Made by a program: the position numbers and the translations under genes
Part shown: positions 9,101-17,311 of the stretch, in pieces
How the letters are laid out: every line of letters starts with the position of its first letter
Numbering within the stretch: position 1 is the stretch's first letter
Notes under the pieces: model-generated
Database searches by the model: none
What the model saw: only the letters and a program-made list of their open reading frames with translations
What the model was told of the DNA's origin: nothing
DNA from: Aureispira sp963837355
Lineage (GTDB): Bacteria; Bacteroidota; Bacteroidia; Chitinophagales; Saprospiraceae
Reading direction: 5' to 3'
DNA: 64,000 nt
Assembly (NCBI GenBank): GCA_963837355.1
Contig: CAWIMY010000007.1
Location: 1,116,001-1,180,000 of the forward strand

Positions 9101-10638
9101 AGCACAAGCGCGCACAATTGTTTGCCGATGTTATTTTGGGCACCACCAAAATAACAGCTGTCATGAAACGCATCAAAGCTAGTCGCAATCAAGATTACCT
9201 TCGCGCCTACGGCCTCGTGCCCCTCAGCAAAAAAACACCACAAAAAGACTTGTTGAAGCGCTATCAATTTATACAACAATTCAAAAAAGAAAGCAAGCAG
9301 TTTGGCAGTCAAAAACAAAACAGCGAAGCCACGGCAGCCAAAATTGCCTTAGAAAATCTAGCGCGCACGGCAGGTTACGACGATCCCTTGCGCCTAACGT
9401 GGGCGATGGAATCCAAAACCGTTCAAGAAATTTTAGCAACTGCCCAGCCCATTGAGTTGGGCGACACCCGTATTTGCTTGCACATTGATGCCGAAGGCAA
9501 AGCTCAATTGAAGGTAGAAAAAGCGGGAAAATTCTTGGCGAATGTTCCCGCAAAACATCGCAAAAATGCACAGGTACAAGCCCTACGCGCCCAAGTCAAC
9601 ACCCTACGCGAGCAGTTGCGCCGCGCTCGGCACAGCCTAGAACAAGCCATGGTAAACGGCGATCCTTTTCGCGTAGACGAACTAATGGATTTATCACAGC
9701 ACCCTGTTGTGGCTCCTTTGTTAGAACAATTGGTTTTTGAAAGTGAGGGACAGCTGGGCTTTTTGAGGGAAGGTTCTTTATTAGATGCTGTGGGAAAAAC
9801 ACAGCCTTTGGGGGCGGTTGTACGGTTGGCACATCCTTACGATTTGTACCTAGCCAACGTTTGGAGCGCGTTTCAACACCAATGTTTTGAGCAAAAAATT
9901 AAGCAGCCTTTTAAGCAGGTCTTTAGAAATCTTTATGTGCCTACGGCCGATGAAAAAGCCGAGCGCGTACGTTCTCGTCGCTATGCAGGGCATCAAGTGC
10001 AACCTAAAAAAACCTTGGCTTTGCTCAAAGGCCGTGGCTGGACAGTTGATTATTATGAAGGCGTACAGAAAGTTTTTCACAAGGAACAACTCCTCGTTCA
10101 GCTCTACGCCACTGCCAATTGGTTTTCACCTGCCGATGTAGAAGCGCCTACCTTAGAATATATAGAAGTATTAAACCTGCAAACTCGTCGCCGCCAACCT
10201 TTGGACGAACTGCCTCCGCGTCTATTCAGCGAAGTCATGCGCGACCTTGATTTGGTGGTTAGCGTTGCCCATGTAGGTGGTGTAGATCCCGAAGCGAGCC
10301 AGTCTACGCTAGAAATGCGTGCAGTTTTGGTAGAAGAAACGGCGCGTCTTTTCAAATTAGATAATGTAACCCTTAGCCAGCGCCATGTTCATATCGACGG
10401 ACAATTGGGCGATTACACGGTTCATTTAGGGAGTGGCGTTTGCCACCAATTACCTGGGAATTATTTGTCTATTGTGGCCGTCCCCTCACAGCATCGCGGC
10501 CGCATTTTCTTACCCTTTGTCGATGAAGACCCTAGAACGGCGGAGGTACTGTCGAAGGTGTTGATGTTAGCGAAAGACAATCAAATACAAGACCCTACGA
10601 TTTTGCAGCAGTTGGAGCAGGGGAGTTTGAAGGGGTAG
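6145..10638 (+). CDS. DUF4132 domain-containing (MolR/YehI-like) giant protein, main segment
   Basis: A 1,497-residue ORF whose frame is already open upstream of the first ATG (from about 5938), so it continues the preceding frameshifted segment. The N-terminal half is a helical-repeat (HEAT/ARM-like) array. Near residue 1,260 comes the DUF4132 signature HPYDLYLANVW ... IKQPFKQVFR, and the end (HIDGQLGDYTVHLGSG ... PFVDEDPRTAEVLSK) matches the C-terminal module common in MolR-type proteins. E. coli MolR/YehI is smaller (about 1,200 residues). Members often sit near MoxR-type ATPase and VWA genes; none is seen here. Biochemical function is not established, and the protein is probably cytoplasmic. 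Confidence 0.8.
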   Translation: MLWAAAIDGGNTAVYQTLLDIVYQRQEKGKVTANIISSLLLSEKEEAWKGVEALLLSAQREEGLRQTIVECLDETSLGAFLHLIKVILEKNLLRFSSVVRAIDVWAGLGWEAAKKSTVKRFLTLGYEYLQAPAAIPDAMASKDNAEVYMALWAQGVLDVTQCAPLVRTLYEKGTVEKRCLALYFVAQAGPQFSAYNIWEDALFSDTPKVFAWAVRLARMNQNYLFYQPKEERQRLFDRLTAKLVDIPKEKKVYQKFAFDWIEISIDKTEIFWVLISFTHFGEQAEVERLYPYFSQMEAYPREVMVGGILPNHKRYHTREGKELTMPLAPWQRQFALDHLKDRSASIQKILLAALSDAPLSDNDTQHLEALLTRKSSDLRRNTIQLLLKQNDEQVKRSTERLLAAKSVEQRLGGLDLLQQVQDNAAFSPWAGAQTKQYQARANHSKREVLLLENLATTPEEKAQQVVYTWENGLGLFDPKIKTPTVQPAPPTEQYLQLTKENRYGFSRPFAEIVRVRKDLLQLLEAYKNHSYEVIDWEGAQQSRIFGQGFWPLRPVTKENPLEGATIYNYPLAEVWIEWYKDSQLIPRDLYLMLLDNTPSYYYEDPFQEPLKTISTQLAQYLPRFEKDTPSDTWNFTRSTIIQLLSGLYPYQDQLAFVEGLVRQMINSLSAEQLAWSKKEEVYGRTRCYSWHHSPAFNTANNAYGQLHPTMTAEAFTRFWKIQYWIHQSNPNNRKHFLPIEYDAKAYQLGLLSKDELYQRVLQPDNIRYLTYYDMGWEKDKPELLVEYPFLEPLVEQCTARILEIELLRGDSPTVVSALAANIRALYGVDYLVAILHALGKETLHRGYSWRGGGENKKELLSTLLERLKPNKETDSTSFNKIIQEAGIEDKRLVEAALYAPQWLELVAEYLNWPGLKAAAWWLQAHTRDHNSEADKTKISHYTKVALEDFDQGAVDVQWFQSAYKTLGKARWKLLYNAAKYLSTGGQHKRAQLFADVILGTTKITAVMKRIKASRNQDYLRAYGLVPLSKKTPQKDLLKRYQFIQQFKKESKQFGSQKQNSEATAAKIALENLARTAGYDDPLRLTWAMESKTVQEILATAQPIELGDTRICLHIDAEGKAQLKVEKAGKFLANVPAKHRKNAQVQALRAQVNTLREQLRRARHSLEQAMVNGDPFRVDELMDLSQHPVVAPLLEQLVFESEGQLGFLREGSLLDAVGKTQPLGAVVRLAHPYDLYLANVWSAFQHQCFEQKIKQPFKQVFRNLYVPTADEKAERVRSRRYAGHQVQPKKTLALLKGRGWTVDYYEGVQKVFHKEQLLVQLYATANWFSPADVEAPTLEYIEVLNLQTRRRQPLDELPPRLFSEVMRDLDLVVSVAHVGGVDPEASQSTLEMRAVLVEETARLFKLDNVTLSQRHVHIDGQLGDYTVHLGSGVCHQLPGNYLSIVAVPSQHRGRIFLPFVDEDPRTAEVLSKVLMLAKDNQIQDPTILQQLEQGSLKG

Positions 10639-10641
10639 AAC

Positions 10642-10684
10642 AAAAAAAACAGCCTGCTCGTATCGGGCAGATAGAGCAGGCTGT
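10642..10684 (-). terminator. Terminator of the EGF-like lipoprotein gene
   Basis: A perfect 11-bp inverted repeat (ACAGCCTGCTC / GAGCAGGCTGT) is followed on the minus strand by seven T. It sits between the convergent ends of the DUF4132 gene and the lipoprotein gene. Confidence 0.85.
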
Positions 10685-10719
10685 AAACGTAAACGTATGT
10701 TGTTAAGCTATTGTTAGTG

Positions 10720-11298
10720 CTAAAAATCCCATTGCACAAAAAACGTTGCCTTCATTGTCGGGGTTTCTACCTCAAACGTAGTTGGCAAGCCTGCGGCTTC
10801 ATCCAGCGGCAACAAAATAATACCATCCATGTACTCGTCGGTAACTCCATCGGCATCCCATAAGTCCAATGACCAGTTGGTAGTTAAAGTGGTAATGCGG
10901 TAAGGGGGAGTGGCATTCACTTCCAAGGCTTGACCATTGGCATCGGTTAGGGTATTGGATACAAAATCGGTGCTAGGGTCATAGGTGCTGGTAGTGCCTT
11001 CGTGAAAGGCAAAAAACAGATCCGCGCCACTGTTGGGGAGGCTGTCCCAGCTGCTACTGTCGCTGCGAAGGACAGGATATTTGGTGACATTGATGCCAAT
11101 AATAGACATCGAAACAGGATCCAGTTGGATGGAGCAATCCTCGCCCTCAAAGCCTTCAGGACAAGCACAATCGCCATTCACACAAGTGCCATCATTTAGA
11201 CAGGCCAAGGTAGAACAAGTGTCTTCCTCCGTGCCACAGGAGACTAAGCTGCCAAAAAGCAAACATAAAAAACAGGAAATAGTCAGTATATTTTTCAT
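10720..11298 (-). CDS. EGF-like domain lipoprotein
   Basis: A 192-residue lipoprotein. A signal peptide of about 20 residues ends in a lipobox (SLVSCGTEED), giving an acylated cysteine. Next comes a compact EGF-like domain with six cysteines (residues ~27-55, CSTLACLNDGTCVNGDCACPEG pattern split over the domain), then a beta-rich domain without a known family (VSMSIIGINVTKYPVL ... TFFVQWDF). Small EGF-plus-beta lipoproteins of this kind are frequent in Saprospiria. It probably sits in the outer membrane, with an adhesion or structural role inferred only from the domain type. It is a single-gene unit with its own terminator. Confidence 0.8.
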   Translation of the reverse strand: MKNILTISCFLCLLFGSLVSCGTEEDTCSTLACLNDGTCVNGDCACPEGFEGEDCSIQLDPVSMSIIGINVTKYPVLRSDSSSWDSLPNSGADLFFAFHEGTTSTYDPSTDFVSNTLTDANGQALEVNATPPYRITTLTTNWSLDLWDADGVTDEYMDGIILLPLDEAAGLPTTFEVETPTMKATFFVQWDF

Positions 11299-11428
11299 TG
11301 ATGGACTGTTTTGAGCGGATGAAATAAAAAGAAAGCGGACAAGATAATAATAACTACTTGGAGAGGAATAAGGTTTTGTAACAAAAGGCTTTTTATTGAA
11401 GAGTAAAAGGGCGAGTTGGCCTAAAAGA

Positions 11429-11464
11429 AAAAAGCTCTATAAATCACTGATTTATAGAGCTCAA
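11429..11464 (-). terminator. Terminator of tRNA-Ala
   Basis: A 12-bp perfect stem (AGCTCTATAAAT / ATTTATAGAGCT) with a 5-base loop, immediately downstream of the tRNA, followed on the minus strand by TTTTTT. Confidence 0.85.
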
Positions 11465-11468
11465 AATT

Positions 11469-11544
<76 letters not shown>

Positions 11545-11712
11545 AAACGAAATCAATTCTTTATTTACTAAACAAGTCTGGTATTAATCGCTTAGCGTGG
11601 GGCAAATATAAAACCTTGGGTTGAGAAATGCCAACTTTTGCCTGTTTTTTTGTCATTATTTTTTCAAAAGGGATAATTAACGGCCAAGATAGGGATTTTG
11701 GAGAGGGGATAA

Positions 11713-11743
11713 TTGGCTAGTCTACGGGGTTGTTGTATCTTTG
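11713..11743 (+). promoter_or_regulatory. Bacteroidota-type promoter of rimO
   Basis: TTG at 11713-11715, a 20-base spacer and TATCTTTG at 11736-11743 match the TTTG/TAnnTTTG consensus of Bacteroidota. The box lies 27 bases before the rimO ATG. The spacing is identical to that in the four small RNA cassettes. Confidence 0.75.
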
Positions 11744-11769
11744 CGCAGCTTAAAAATAACGCCACAACT

Positions 11770-13125
11770 ATGAAGACTAGAAGTCATAAAGAAGATAAAG
11801 TAAATGTAATTACTTTGGGATGCTCCAAAAATATGGTGGATTCGGAGGTATTGATGCAGCAATTAGAGGCCAACGAATTTGAGGTGGTACACGATAGTAA
11901 TGACCAAGATGCAAACATTGTAATTGTGAATACTTGTGGATTTATTGATTTGGCAAAAGAAGAGTCGATCAATACCATCTTGGAATACGCAGAAGTGCGA
12001 GAACGCGGCGATATTGATAAACTATACGTGACGGGCTGTTTGTCACAACGCTACAAGGACAACTTGGAGGCCGAAATTCCCCAAGTCGATGCTTATTTTG
12101 GCACATTAGAATTGCCCGAATTGTTGGAGCGCTTGGAAGCGGACTACAAACACGACTTGTTGGGAGAACGCCGCTTGATGACCCCACCCCACTATGCCTA
12201 CCTCAAAATCTCAGAGGGCTGTAACCGTACTTGTTCGTTTTGTGCCATTCCACTCATGCGCGGAAAGCACGTTTCTAAGTCGATAGAGGCGTTGGTCGAA
12301 GAGGCCAAGAGCTTGGCTAAGAAAGGGGTAAAGGAGTTGATGTTGATTGCCCAAGAATTGACCTATTATGGGTTGGATATTTATAAAGAACGCAAACTGG
12401 CGGACTTGCTCCGCGCACTAAATGATGTCGAAGGCATTGAATGGATTCGTTTGCACTACGCTTATCCTAGTAAATTTCCCTTGGAAATTTTTGATGCTAT
12501 GGCCGAGTTGCCTAAGATTTGTCGCTACATTGATATGCCGTTGCAACACGCCAACAATGCGGTATTAAAGCGAATGCGCCGCCAAATTACGCGCGAAGAG
12601 ACGGTTCAATTGATCGAAGAAGCGCGCCGCCGTGTGCCTGGTATTGCGTTTAGAACGACCTTGTTGGTCGGTTATCCTGGAGAGACCGAGGAAGAGTTTC
12701 AGGACATGGTAGAGTTTGTACGCGAGATAGAATTTGAACGCGTAGGCGTTTTTCAATATTCGCACGAAGAAAACACGATTGCCCATGAGGTAGAAGACGA
12801 TGTGCCTGCCGAAGTGAAAGCAGAACGAGCCGCCGCCATTATGGAAGCACAAATTGATATTTCGTGGGATCACAACCTCGCTAAAGTTGGAAAGGTCTTC
12901 CGCGTATTGTTCGACCGTATTGAAGGAGAGTTTTTTGTTGGACGAACGGAATTTGATTCTCCTGAAGTAGACAACGAGGTATTGGTGAAAACGGAAGATA
13001 ACTTTGTGCGCTTAGGAGACTTTGCCGACATCGAAATTATTGACGCAAGCGAATATGATTTGTATGGAAGAGTCGTGAAAACCACTGCTGAAAAGGAGCA
13101 GTCCGCCACCAAAATAGTGGGTTAA
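11770..13125 (+). CDS. rimO: Ribosomal protein uS12 methylthiotransferase RimO
   Basis: A 451-residue radical-SAM enzyme that adds a methylthio group to the conserved aspartate of ribosomal protein uS12. The N-terminal UPF0004 domain has the three cluster cysteines C18, C56 and C90. The radical-SAM motif CNRTCSFC sits at residues 151-158 after LKISEG, and a C-terminal TRAM domain follows (VGKVFRVLFDRIEGEFFVGR ... FADIEIIDA). The LGCSKNMVDSE start separates RimO from its paralogue MiaB. I prefer the ATG at 11770, just after the TATCTTTG promoter box, over an in-frame ATG at 11713 that would lie inside the promoter. Length is typical of the family. Confidence 0.97.
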   Translation: MKTRSHKEDKVNVITLGCSKNMVDSEVLMQQLEANEFEVVHDSNDQDANIVIVNTCGFIDLAKEESINTILEYAEVRERGDIDKLYVTGCLSQRYKDNLEAEIPQVDAYFGTLELPELLERLEADYKHDLLGERRLMTPPHYAYLKISEGCNRTCSFCAIPLMRGKHVSKSIEALVEEAKSLAKKGVKELMLIAQELTYYGLDIYKERKLADLLRALNDVEGIEWIRLHYAYPSKFPLEIFDAMAELPKICRYIDMPLQHANNAVLKRMRRQITREETVQLIEEARRRVPGIAFRTTLLVGYPGETEEEFQDMVEFVREIEFERVGVFQYSHEENTIAHEVEDDVPAEVKAERAAAIMEAQIDISWDHNLAKVGKVFRVLFDRIEGEFFVGRTEFDSPEVDNEVLVKTEDNFVRLGDFADIEIIDASEYDLYGRVVKTTAEKEQSATKIVG

Positions 13126-13223
13126 TTCATCCGTTGGTTGATAGGAAAAGGTCTAAAACCCTTTTGGCAAAAGTCAGTTCGGGAAAAACCTTAAAATATG
13201 CAACTTCCCTAACAACATTTTTG

Positions 13224-13231
13224 TACTTTTG
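13224..13231 (+). promoter_or_regulatory. Promoter -7 box upstream of accD
   Basis: TACTTTTG fits the TAnnTTTG consensus, about 98 bases upstream of the accD start. No clear -33 element was found, so confidence is moderate. Confidence 0.5.
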
Positions 13232-13328
13232 TCAACACCTCAACAAGGAGCGCGCCTTCCAATAAGCGCTATAAGCTTGATTATTAGGCAAAAGTAGTAT
13301 TACTCAAACAAAAAAGACGGCAACGATT

Positions 13329-14177
13329 ATGGGTTGGTATAAACGCGAAAAAGACAGTATCACTACAGCTACTTCTCAAAAGAAAGAAACGCCAGACGGT
13401 ATTTGGCACCAATGCAATGCTTGCAAAACGACTTCTACCGTTAAAGATTTAGTAGACAACTTATACGTTTGTCCTGCTTGTAACCAACACGAACGCATTG
13501 GTTCTCAGGAATATTTTGAGATTATTTTTGACAAACAAAAATACAAAGAGCTCTTTACAGAAATCATTGCTCATGATTTTCTCAATTTTACGGATTTAAA
13601 ACCTTACCAAGAGCGCTTGGATGCTGCCCGCAAAAAAACCGAACTCGATTCGGCTATGCGCGTCGCCAAAGGCAAAGTTAATAAGTTAGAATTGGTTATT
13701 GCAGCAATGGATTTTGGTTTCATTGGAGGATCTATGGGTTCTGTGATGGGAGAGAAAATTTCTAGAGCAATTGATCACTGTATTGAGCACAAAACGCCTT
13801 TAATGATTATCTCTAAATCAGGCGGTGCCCGGATGATGGAGTCGGCGTTCTCCTTAATGCAAATGGCTAAAGTAGCGGCGAAGCTGACGCTGTTGGCCGA
13901 AGCCAAAATTCCTTACTTTTCTTTCCTCACTGATCCTACAACAGGGGGCGTTTCTGCTTCTTTTGCGATGTTGGGAGATTTCAATTTCTCAGAGCCCAAT
14001 GCCTTGATTGCCTTCGCTGGCCCTCGTATTGTAAAGGAAACCTTGAAATTAAAAGAACTACCTGAAGGGTTCCAACGCTCGGAATATTTATTAGAGAACG
14101 GATTTTTGGACTTTATTGTCGACCGCAAAGATCTACAAGCGCGTGTTGCTGATATGTTATACATTCTAAAACAATAA
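13329..14177 (+). CDS. accD: Acetyl-CoA carboxylase carboxyltransferase subunit beta
   Basis: A 282-residue AccD. With AccA it transfers the carboxyl group from biotin to acetyl-CoA to make malonyl-CoA for fatty acid synthesis in the cytoplasm. The N-terminal zinc ribbon has C29, C32, C48 and C51 (HQCNACK ... YVCPACNQ). The carboxyltransferase crotonase-like fold follows, with the oxyanion-hole region SKSGGARMMESAFSLMQM and the DPTTGGVSASFAMLGD glycine-rich loop. Length and layout match the family. It forms a single-gene unit with a hairpin terminator just after it; accA is not in the window. Confidence 0.97.
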   Translation: MGWYKREKDSITTATSQKKETPDGIWHQCNACKTTSTVKDLVDNLYVCPACNQHERIGSQEYFEIIFDKQKYKELFTEIIAHDFLNFTDLKPYQERLDAARKKTELDSAMRVAKGKVNKLELVIAAMDFGFIGGSMGSVMGEKISRAIDHCIEHKTPLMIISKSGGARMMESAFSLMQMAKVAAKLTLLAEAKIPYFSFLTDPTTGGVSASFAMLGDFNFSEPNALIAFAGPRIVKETLKLKELPEGFQRSEYLLENGFLDFIVDRKDLQARVADMLYILKQ

Positions 14178-14202
14178 GCTCAGAAGGCTATTGCAGATAA
14201 AG

Positions 14203-14240
14203 AAAAACGCTTCTTTCCAACTAGGGAAGAAGCGTTTTTT
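14203..14240. terminator. Bidirectional terminator between accD and the START-domain gene
   Basis: AAAAACGCTTCTTTCC and GGAAGAAGCGTTTTTT form a stem of about 14-16 bp with T runs readable on both strands. It lies between two convergent genes. Confidence 0.85.
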
Positions 14241-14274
14241 ATAGGAATAAGGGGCATTGTTATCTAAAGGAAAA

Positions 14275-14889
14275 TTATTTCTCTAACATGTTTTTTAACG
14301 ATAAGAGAACATCGTAAGGGCCTTCTACAATCGTAGAATTAACCACCCAATCGGGAACACTGCCCCCCAAATCCGCCACCGACTGTTGGACGACTTTGAT
14401 GATACCGTTCCCTTGTTCGGTAAATAACCAATACCCCTCTGCTTTGGGAACGCGAACAATGCCCTCTTTTTCAGGGATATAATCAGGAATAGAGACCATA
14501 GTTATCCGAACTTGCCCTGGAGAATAGAGAAACACAGAATGCGTAATATTGTCTCGATTGGAGACTGGCCAAGGTGCTTTTCCAAGATTATAAGTGATAA
14601 TGTCGTTTTTGGACTTTTCCTTCAAGTTGCTTACTTCTAAGCTTCTGGCCATAAAGCTTTTGCGCTGCTTGGGGTCGCGATACGCTTCGACTGCTTTTTC
14701 CAAGGTTGTTTTGATGTAAACCGTAGCGCGGTACTCTTTGATGCTCCAACCTTCCTTAAAACGGGTCTCGATTTTAACGCCGTTTTTCTCTTTGGCTAAT
14801 TTCCAAGATTGTGCGGTGGTGGAGGTAGTGAATAGGCATAAAAAAAATCCCGCTATTAGGGCGAGTGAGGAAGGCAATGATGCAGGCAT
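14275..14889 (-). CDS. START domain-containing secreted protein
   Basis: A 204-residue protein with an N-terminal signal peptide (hydrophobic residues 6-25, cleavage near TTAQ-S). A START-family lipid-binding domain follows (WKLAKEKNGVKIETR ... SIKEYRATVYI ... APWPVSNRDNI ... EGYWLFTEQ). The RDNI and W-P-V-S signature is typical of bacterial START proteins. It probably works in the periplasm, binding a hydrophobic ligand that is not identified. It stands alone, convergent with accD and sharing the terminator between them. Confidence 0.8.
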   Translation of the reverse strand: MPASLPSSLALIAGFFLCLFTTSTTAQSWKLAKEKNGVKIETRFKEGWSIKEYRATVYIKTTLEKAVEAYRDPKQRKSFMARSLEVSNLKEKSKNDIITYNLGKAPWPVSNRDNITHSVFLYSPGQVRITMVSIPDYIPEKEGIVRVPKAEGYWLFTEQGNGIIKVVQQSVADLGGSVPDWVVNSTIVEGPYDVLLSLKNMLEK

Positions 14890-15189
14890 GTAAGATAGTT
14901 GAGAAAGTGAGCAATATTTAACCCATAAGATACGCTATTTCTAATAGAAAAGCAATGACAAAGGTTAATCTGATGATAATTGATTTGATCGGCAATAGGG
15001 GCTTGCACAGACAAAAACTTGACAAAGTAGGGGTAGCAACTAGTATTCAAAAAAAGTGCCGCAATGGATAAGTAAGTAGGCAAACAAAAGTAACCGTTTT
15101 TTGGTGCGAAAAATTTTGTGTGACTACTTAAGCAGTACTTTATGGGTTATTTTTAGGGAGTAGCCGCAAGATGGTTAGTATTGCTAAAA
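14890..15189. other. Intergenic region without recognised gene
   Basis: AT-rich DNA between the START-domain gene and the protease terminator. I see no coding-like frame, RNA gene or repeat. It probably holds the START-gene promoter, but no clear TAnnTTTG box was found. Confidence 0.5.
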
Positions 15190-15242
15190 GGCGTTTTCTG
15201 TTGGGGCAGCAATAAGTAGACTACCCCAACAGAAAAAACGCG
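15186..15242 (-). terminator. Terminator of the papain-like protease gene
   Basis: GCGTTTTCTGTTGGGG and CCCCAACAG-A-rich-CGC form a 15-bp stem around a 17-base loop. On the minus strand it is followed by CCTTTTAG, 14 bases after the protease stop codon. Confidence 0.75.
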
Positions 15243-15255
15243 CTATTGGCTTGTA

Positions 15256-16815
15256 TTATTGTTTGTCCATCGCAATAACGACCACGGCTATATCTTGATT
15301 GGAGCTAATACGCTGCTGAAAAGCAATGCTCTTGCCTGATGTTTTGCTGTAGTTCAAGTTGCCAAAGGCGCGGTTGCCAACGGCAGCCATAACATTCTCA
15401 TAAAAATCACCACGTCCTGCTTGATCGATGCGTTGGCGAATCTGGTCAGGGTCTAGTTCTGTTTTAGAATAAACAATGGCCATGTAGTCGCGGGTGCCTT
15501 CGTTGTCGGCCTCCAAAACGCCCTCTTTAGGAAATAGGCGGGTGCCTTTGATGCCTAAATAAGCCGAATAGTCGTTAGAGGGCGGAAAAACCTTGATGGC
15601 TGCCCCTTGACGACCTCCTTTGTCGACTTCTTTACTAAAGACATAGGTGAAGCACTCTAAGGAATTGGTGATCTCTACTTTAAAAGGCGTTCCTTTCTTG
15701 ATAGGGCTGGTGATTTCGAACAGGTTGTTTTTGATACGGCGTAGGTCAAAGCCGTCTTTGCGGTCAGGGCTGTAGATGCCACACTCGATGGCAATTTCAG
15801 TAGCATCTTGCGTGCTGGCTTTTTGCTCTGGAAAAACGCCATAGGCTTCTCGGCAAAAGGTTTTGAAATCGTCATAACGAACAAAGACAAAGCCATTGTC
15901 GCCCCATTCTGTTCCCCAACTGTTTTGAATTTCAAACACTTGTTGGTTGTTGTCATAACCAATCACACACATAGCATGGCCGCCTAATTGATCCACTTGG
16001 CGACGCTCGGCATTGGTGGGTGTCCAGACTTTTTTGCCAATCATGTTTTGAAAGGAATTGGGTACTTTTGCGGCGATGATGACGGGTGCTCCTTGCGCGA
16101 TGTTTTGCTTCACAGCTTCTAGGTCTACGTCATAATTACGCCCTGTTTTGGTTAGGCGGTTGTAGCCTTTGATGCGGTGGTCGAGGGCTTGGCGCAATTG
16201 CTGCTGGCTTGGGCGCTGACTGCAACTGTTGGGATCATAAGGAAATTGACTCAGTTCGATCAATCCTTTGTTTTTCATGTGCTCTAAGGCTTCTCCTGTA
16301 AATGCTCCTTGACAGTTCTGTACGCCGATTTGGTTGTACAAAAAGGACGGGCTATAAGCCAAGCTGTTGGGATTGTTGCCTGTGCGAACCGCTTCTAAAA
16401 TTGTTCGAGCGGCATAAGAACTGGCCCAGCCAACACAAGAACCCTGCTGGCCTTGGTTGCGCGGGGTTGGGGCAAACTGTCTCAACGAACTACTTTGAGG
16501 GAGGTTGTATTTAGGACTCGCTTCGGATAAAGAAGCAAATACTTTGTATTGGCTGTAGCGGTCTTGGTCGATGTTGCCCCCCATCGCATAACGCTGGTCT
16601 TGTTGCTGGCCTCCCCCTAAATTTAAGCCGCCTCCTAGAAAGAAGTAGACCGCTCCACCCACCAATAACAGTGGAATACCAATTTTGGGATAACGAAAAA
16701 CGAACATTAGGGCGGCCATTAATAGGCGTCCGCTACCACGGCCACCACCGCCGCCGCCTCTAGGTTGATTATTATTGTTACTCGGTCGTTCGTCTGGGCG
16801 AAATCTTATAGCCAT
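15256..16815 (-). CDS. Membrane-anchored papain-family (C1) cysteine protease with DUF4384-like domain
   Basis: 519 residues. The N-terminus is polar and glycine-rich (residues 1-30), followed by a membrane segment (about 31-62). The C1A peptidase domain follows, with QGQQGSCVGWASS (catalytic C127), GGHAMCVIGYDN (catalytic His) and IQNSWGTEWGDNG (catalytic Asn). The C-terminal third (FKVEITNSLECFTYVF ... GTRDYMAIVYSK) resembles DUF4384, a domain of effector-like and sensor proteins. The peptidase should face the periplasm or outside because of the anchor. All three catalytic motifs are intact. The substrate is unknown. A terminator follows. Confidence 0.85.
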   Translation of the reverse strand: MAIRFRPDERPSNNNNQPRGGGGGGRGSGRLLMAALMFVFRYPKIGIPLLLVGGAVYFFLGGGLNLGGGQQQDQRYAMGGNIDQDRYSQYKVFASLSEASPKYNLPQSSSLRQFAPTPRNQGQQGSCVGWASSYAARTILEAVRTGNNPNSLAYSPSFLYNQIGVQNCQGAFTGEALEHMKNKGLIELSQFPYDPNSCSQRPSQQQLRQALDHRIKGYNRLTKTGRNYDVDLEAVKQNIAQGAPVIIAAKVPNSFQNMIGKKVWTPTNAERRQVDQLGGHAMCVIGYDNNQQVFEIQNSWGTEWGDNGFVFVRYDDFKTFCREAYGVFPEQKASTQDATEIAIECGIYSPDRKDGFDLRRIKNNLFEITSPIKKGTPFKVEITNSLECFTYVFSKEVDKGGRQGAAIKVFPPSNDYSAYLGIKGTRLFPKEGVLEADNEGTRDYMAIVYSKTELDPDQIRQRIDQAGRGDFYENVMAAVGNRAFGNLNYSKTSGKSIAFQQRISSNQDIAVVVIAMDKQ

Positions 16816-16867
16816 GTTTTATACTGTATTGGTTGTTAAAAAAGTTAGTTGGTTATTCTACTTAAAA

Positions 16868-17311
16868 TTAAGGAAAAAAAAGCGCTCTAATAGCCCAAAA
16901 AACAGAAATGCGTGTAGGAATATCAAACGGAGTGGGTTTCAGCTGCTCCAACCAAGGGTTTTGAGCACTATAGAACAACGAGTAATGAAGCACAATTATA
17001 CCTTCATAGCGCATCCAGAGCGCATTTTGTACGGTAAGGATTTGGGTGTTTTGGCGCAAGCTCTTTAGTAATTGAAGTCCTTCTTTGCGCGAGGTAGGAC
17101 GATGTTCTTGAACGCGCATTGGTTTCCAAGGCAAGCTGTCAGGGTCTAGGGGCAAATCACTGAAAGTTGGTCGGTCATCGTTTTTATAAGATTAACAACG
17201 GCGCGCATAGGAGAATGTTGCGGCAATGATATCGGCTTGGTACCAATAATAGAAGTGGTTGGTGTGACAAGCAAAAGGGAAAATAGGTGGTGATAAAGGA
17301 GTCCTATTACT
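16868..17311 (-). pseudogene. Degraded or interrupted coding sequence of unknown function
   Basis: One minus-strand frame is protein-like from 17311 down to 16868 but is split by TAA at 17192-17194. The upstream part reads FACHTNHFYYWYQADIIAA; the downstream part includes LPWKPMRVQEHRPTSRK and ends in AIRALFFP. There is no ATG before the stop codon of the neighbouring DUF2064 gene. Codon choice resembles real genes of the window. A short functional gene starting at the internal ATG (near 17119) or at TTG 17155 is possible. I do not recognise a family. Confidence 0.35.

Noticed and set aside
13149..13165. CTAAACCC/CTAAAACCC-like complement to the small RNA 5' part upstream of accD
   Set aside because: A nine-base match is expected about once by chance in this much DNA, so it is no evidence for a target.
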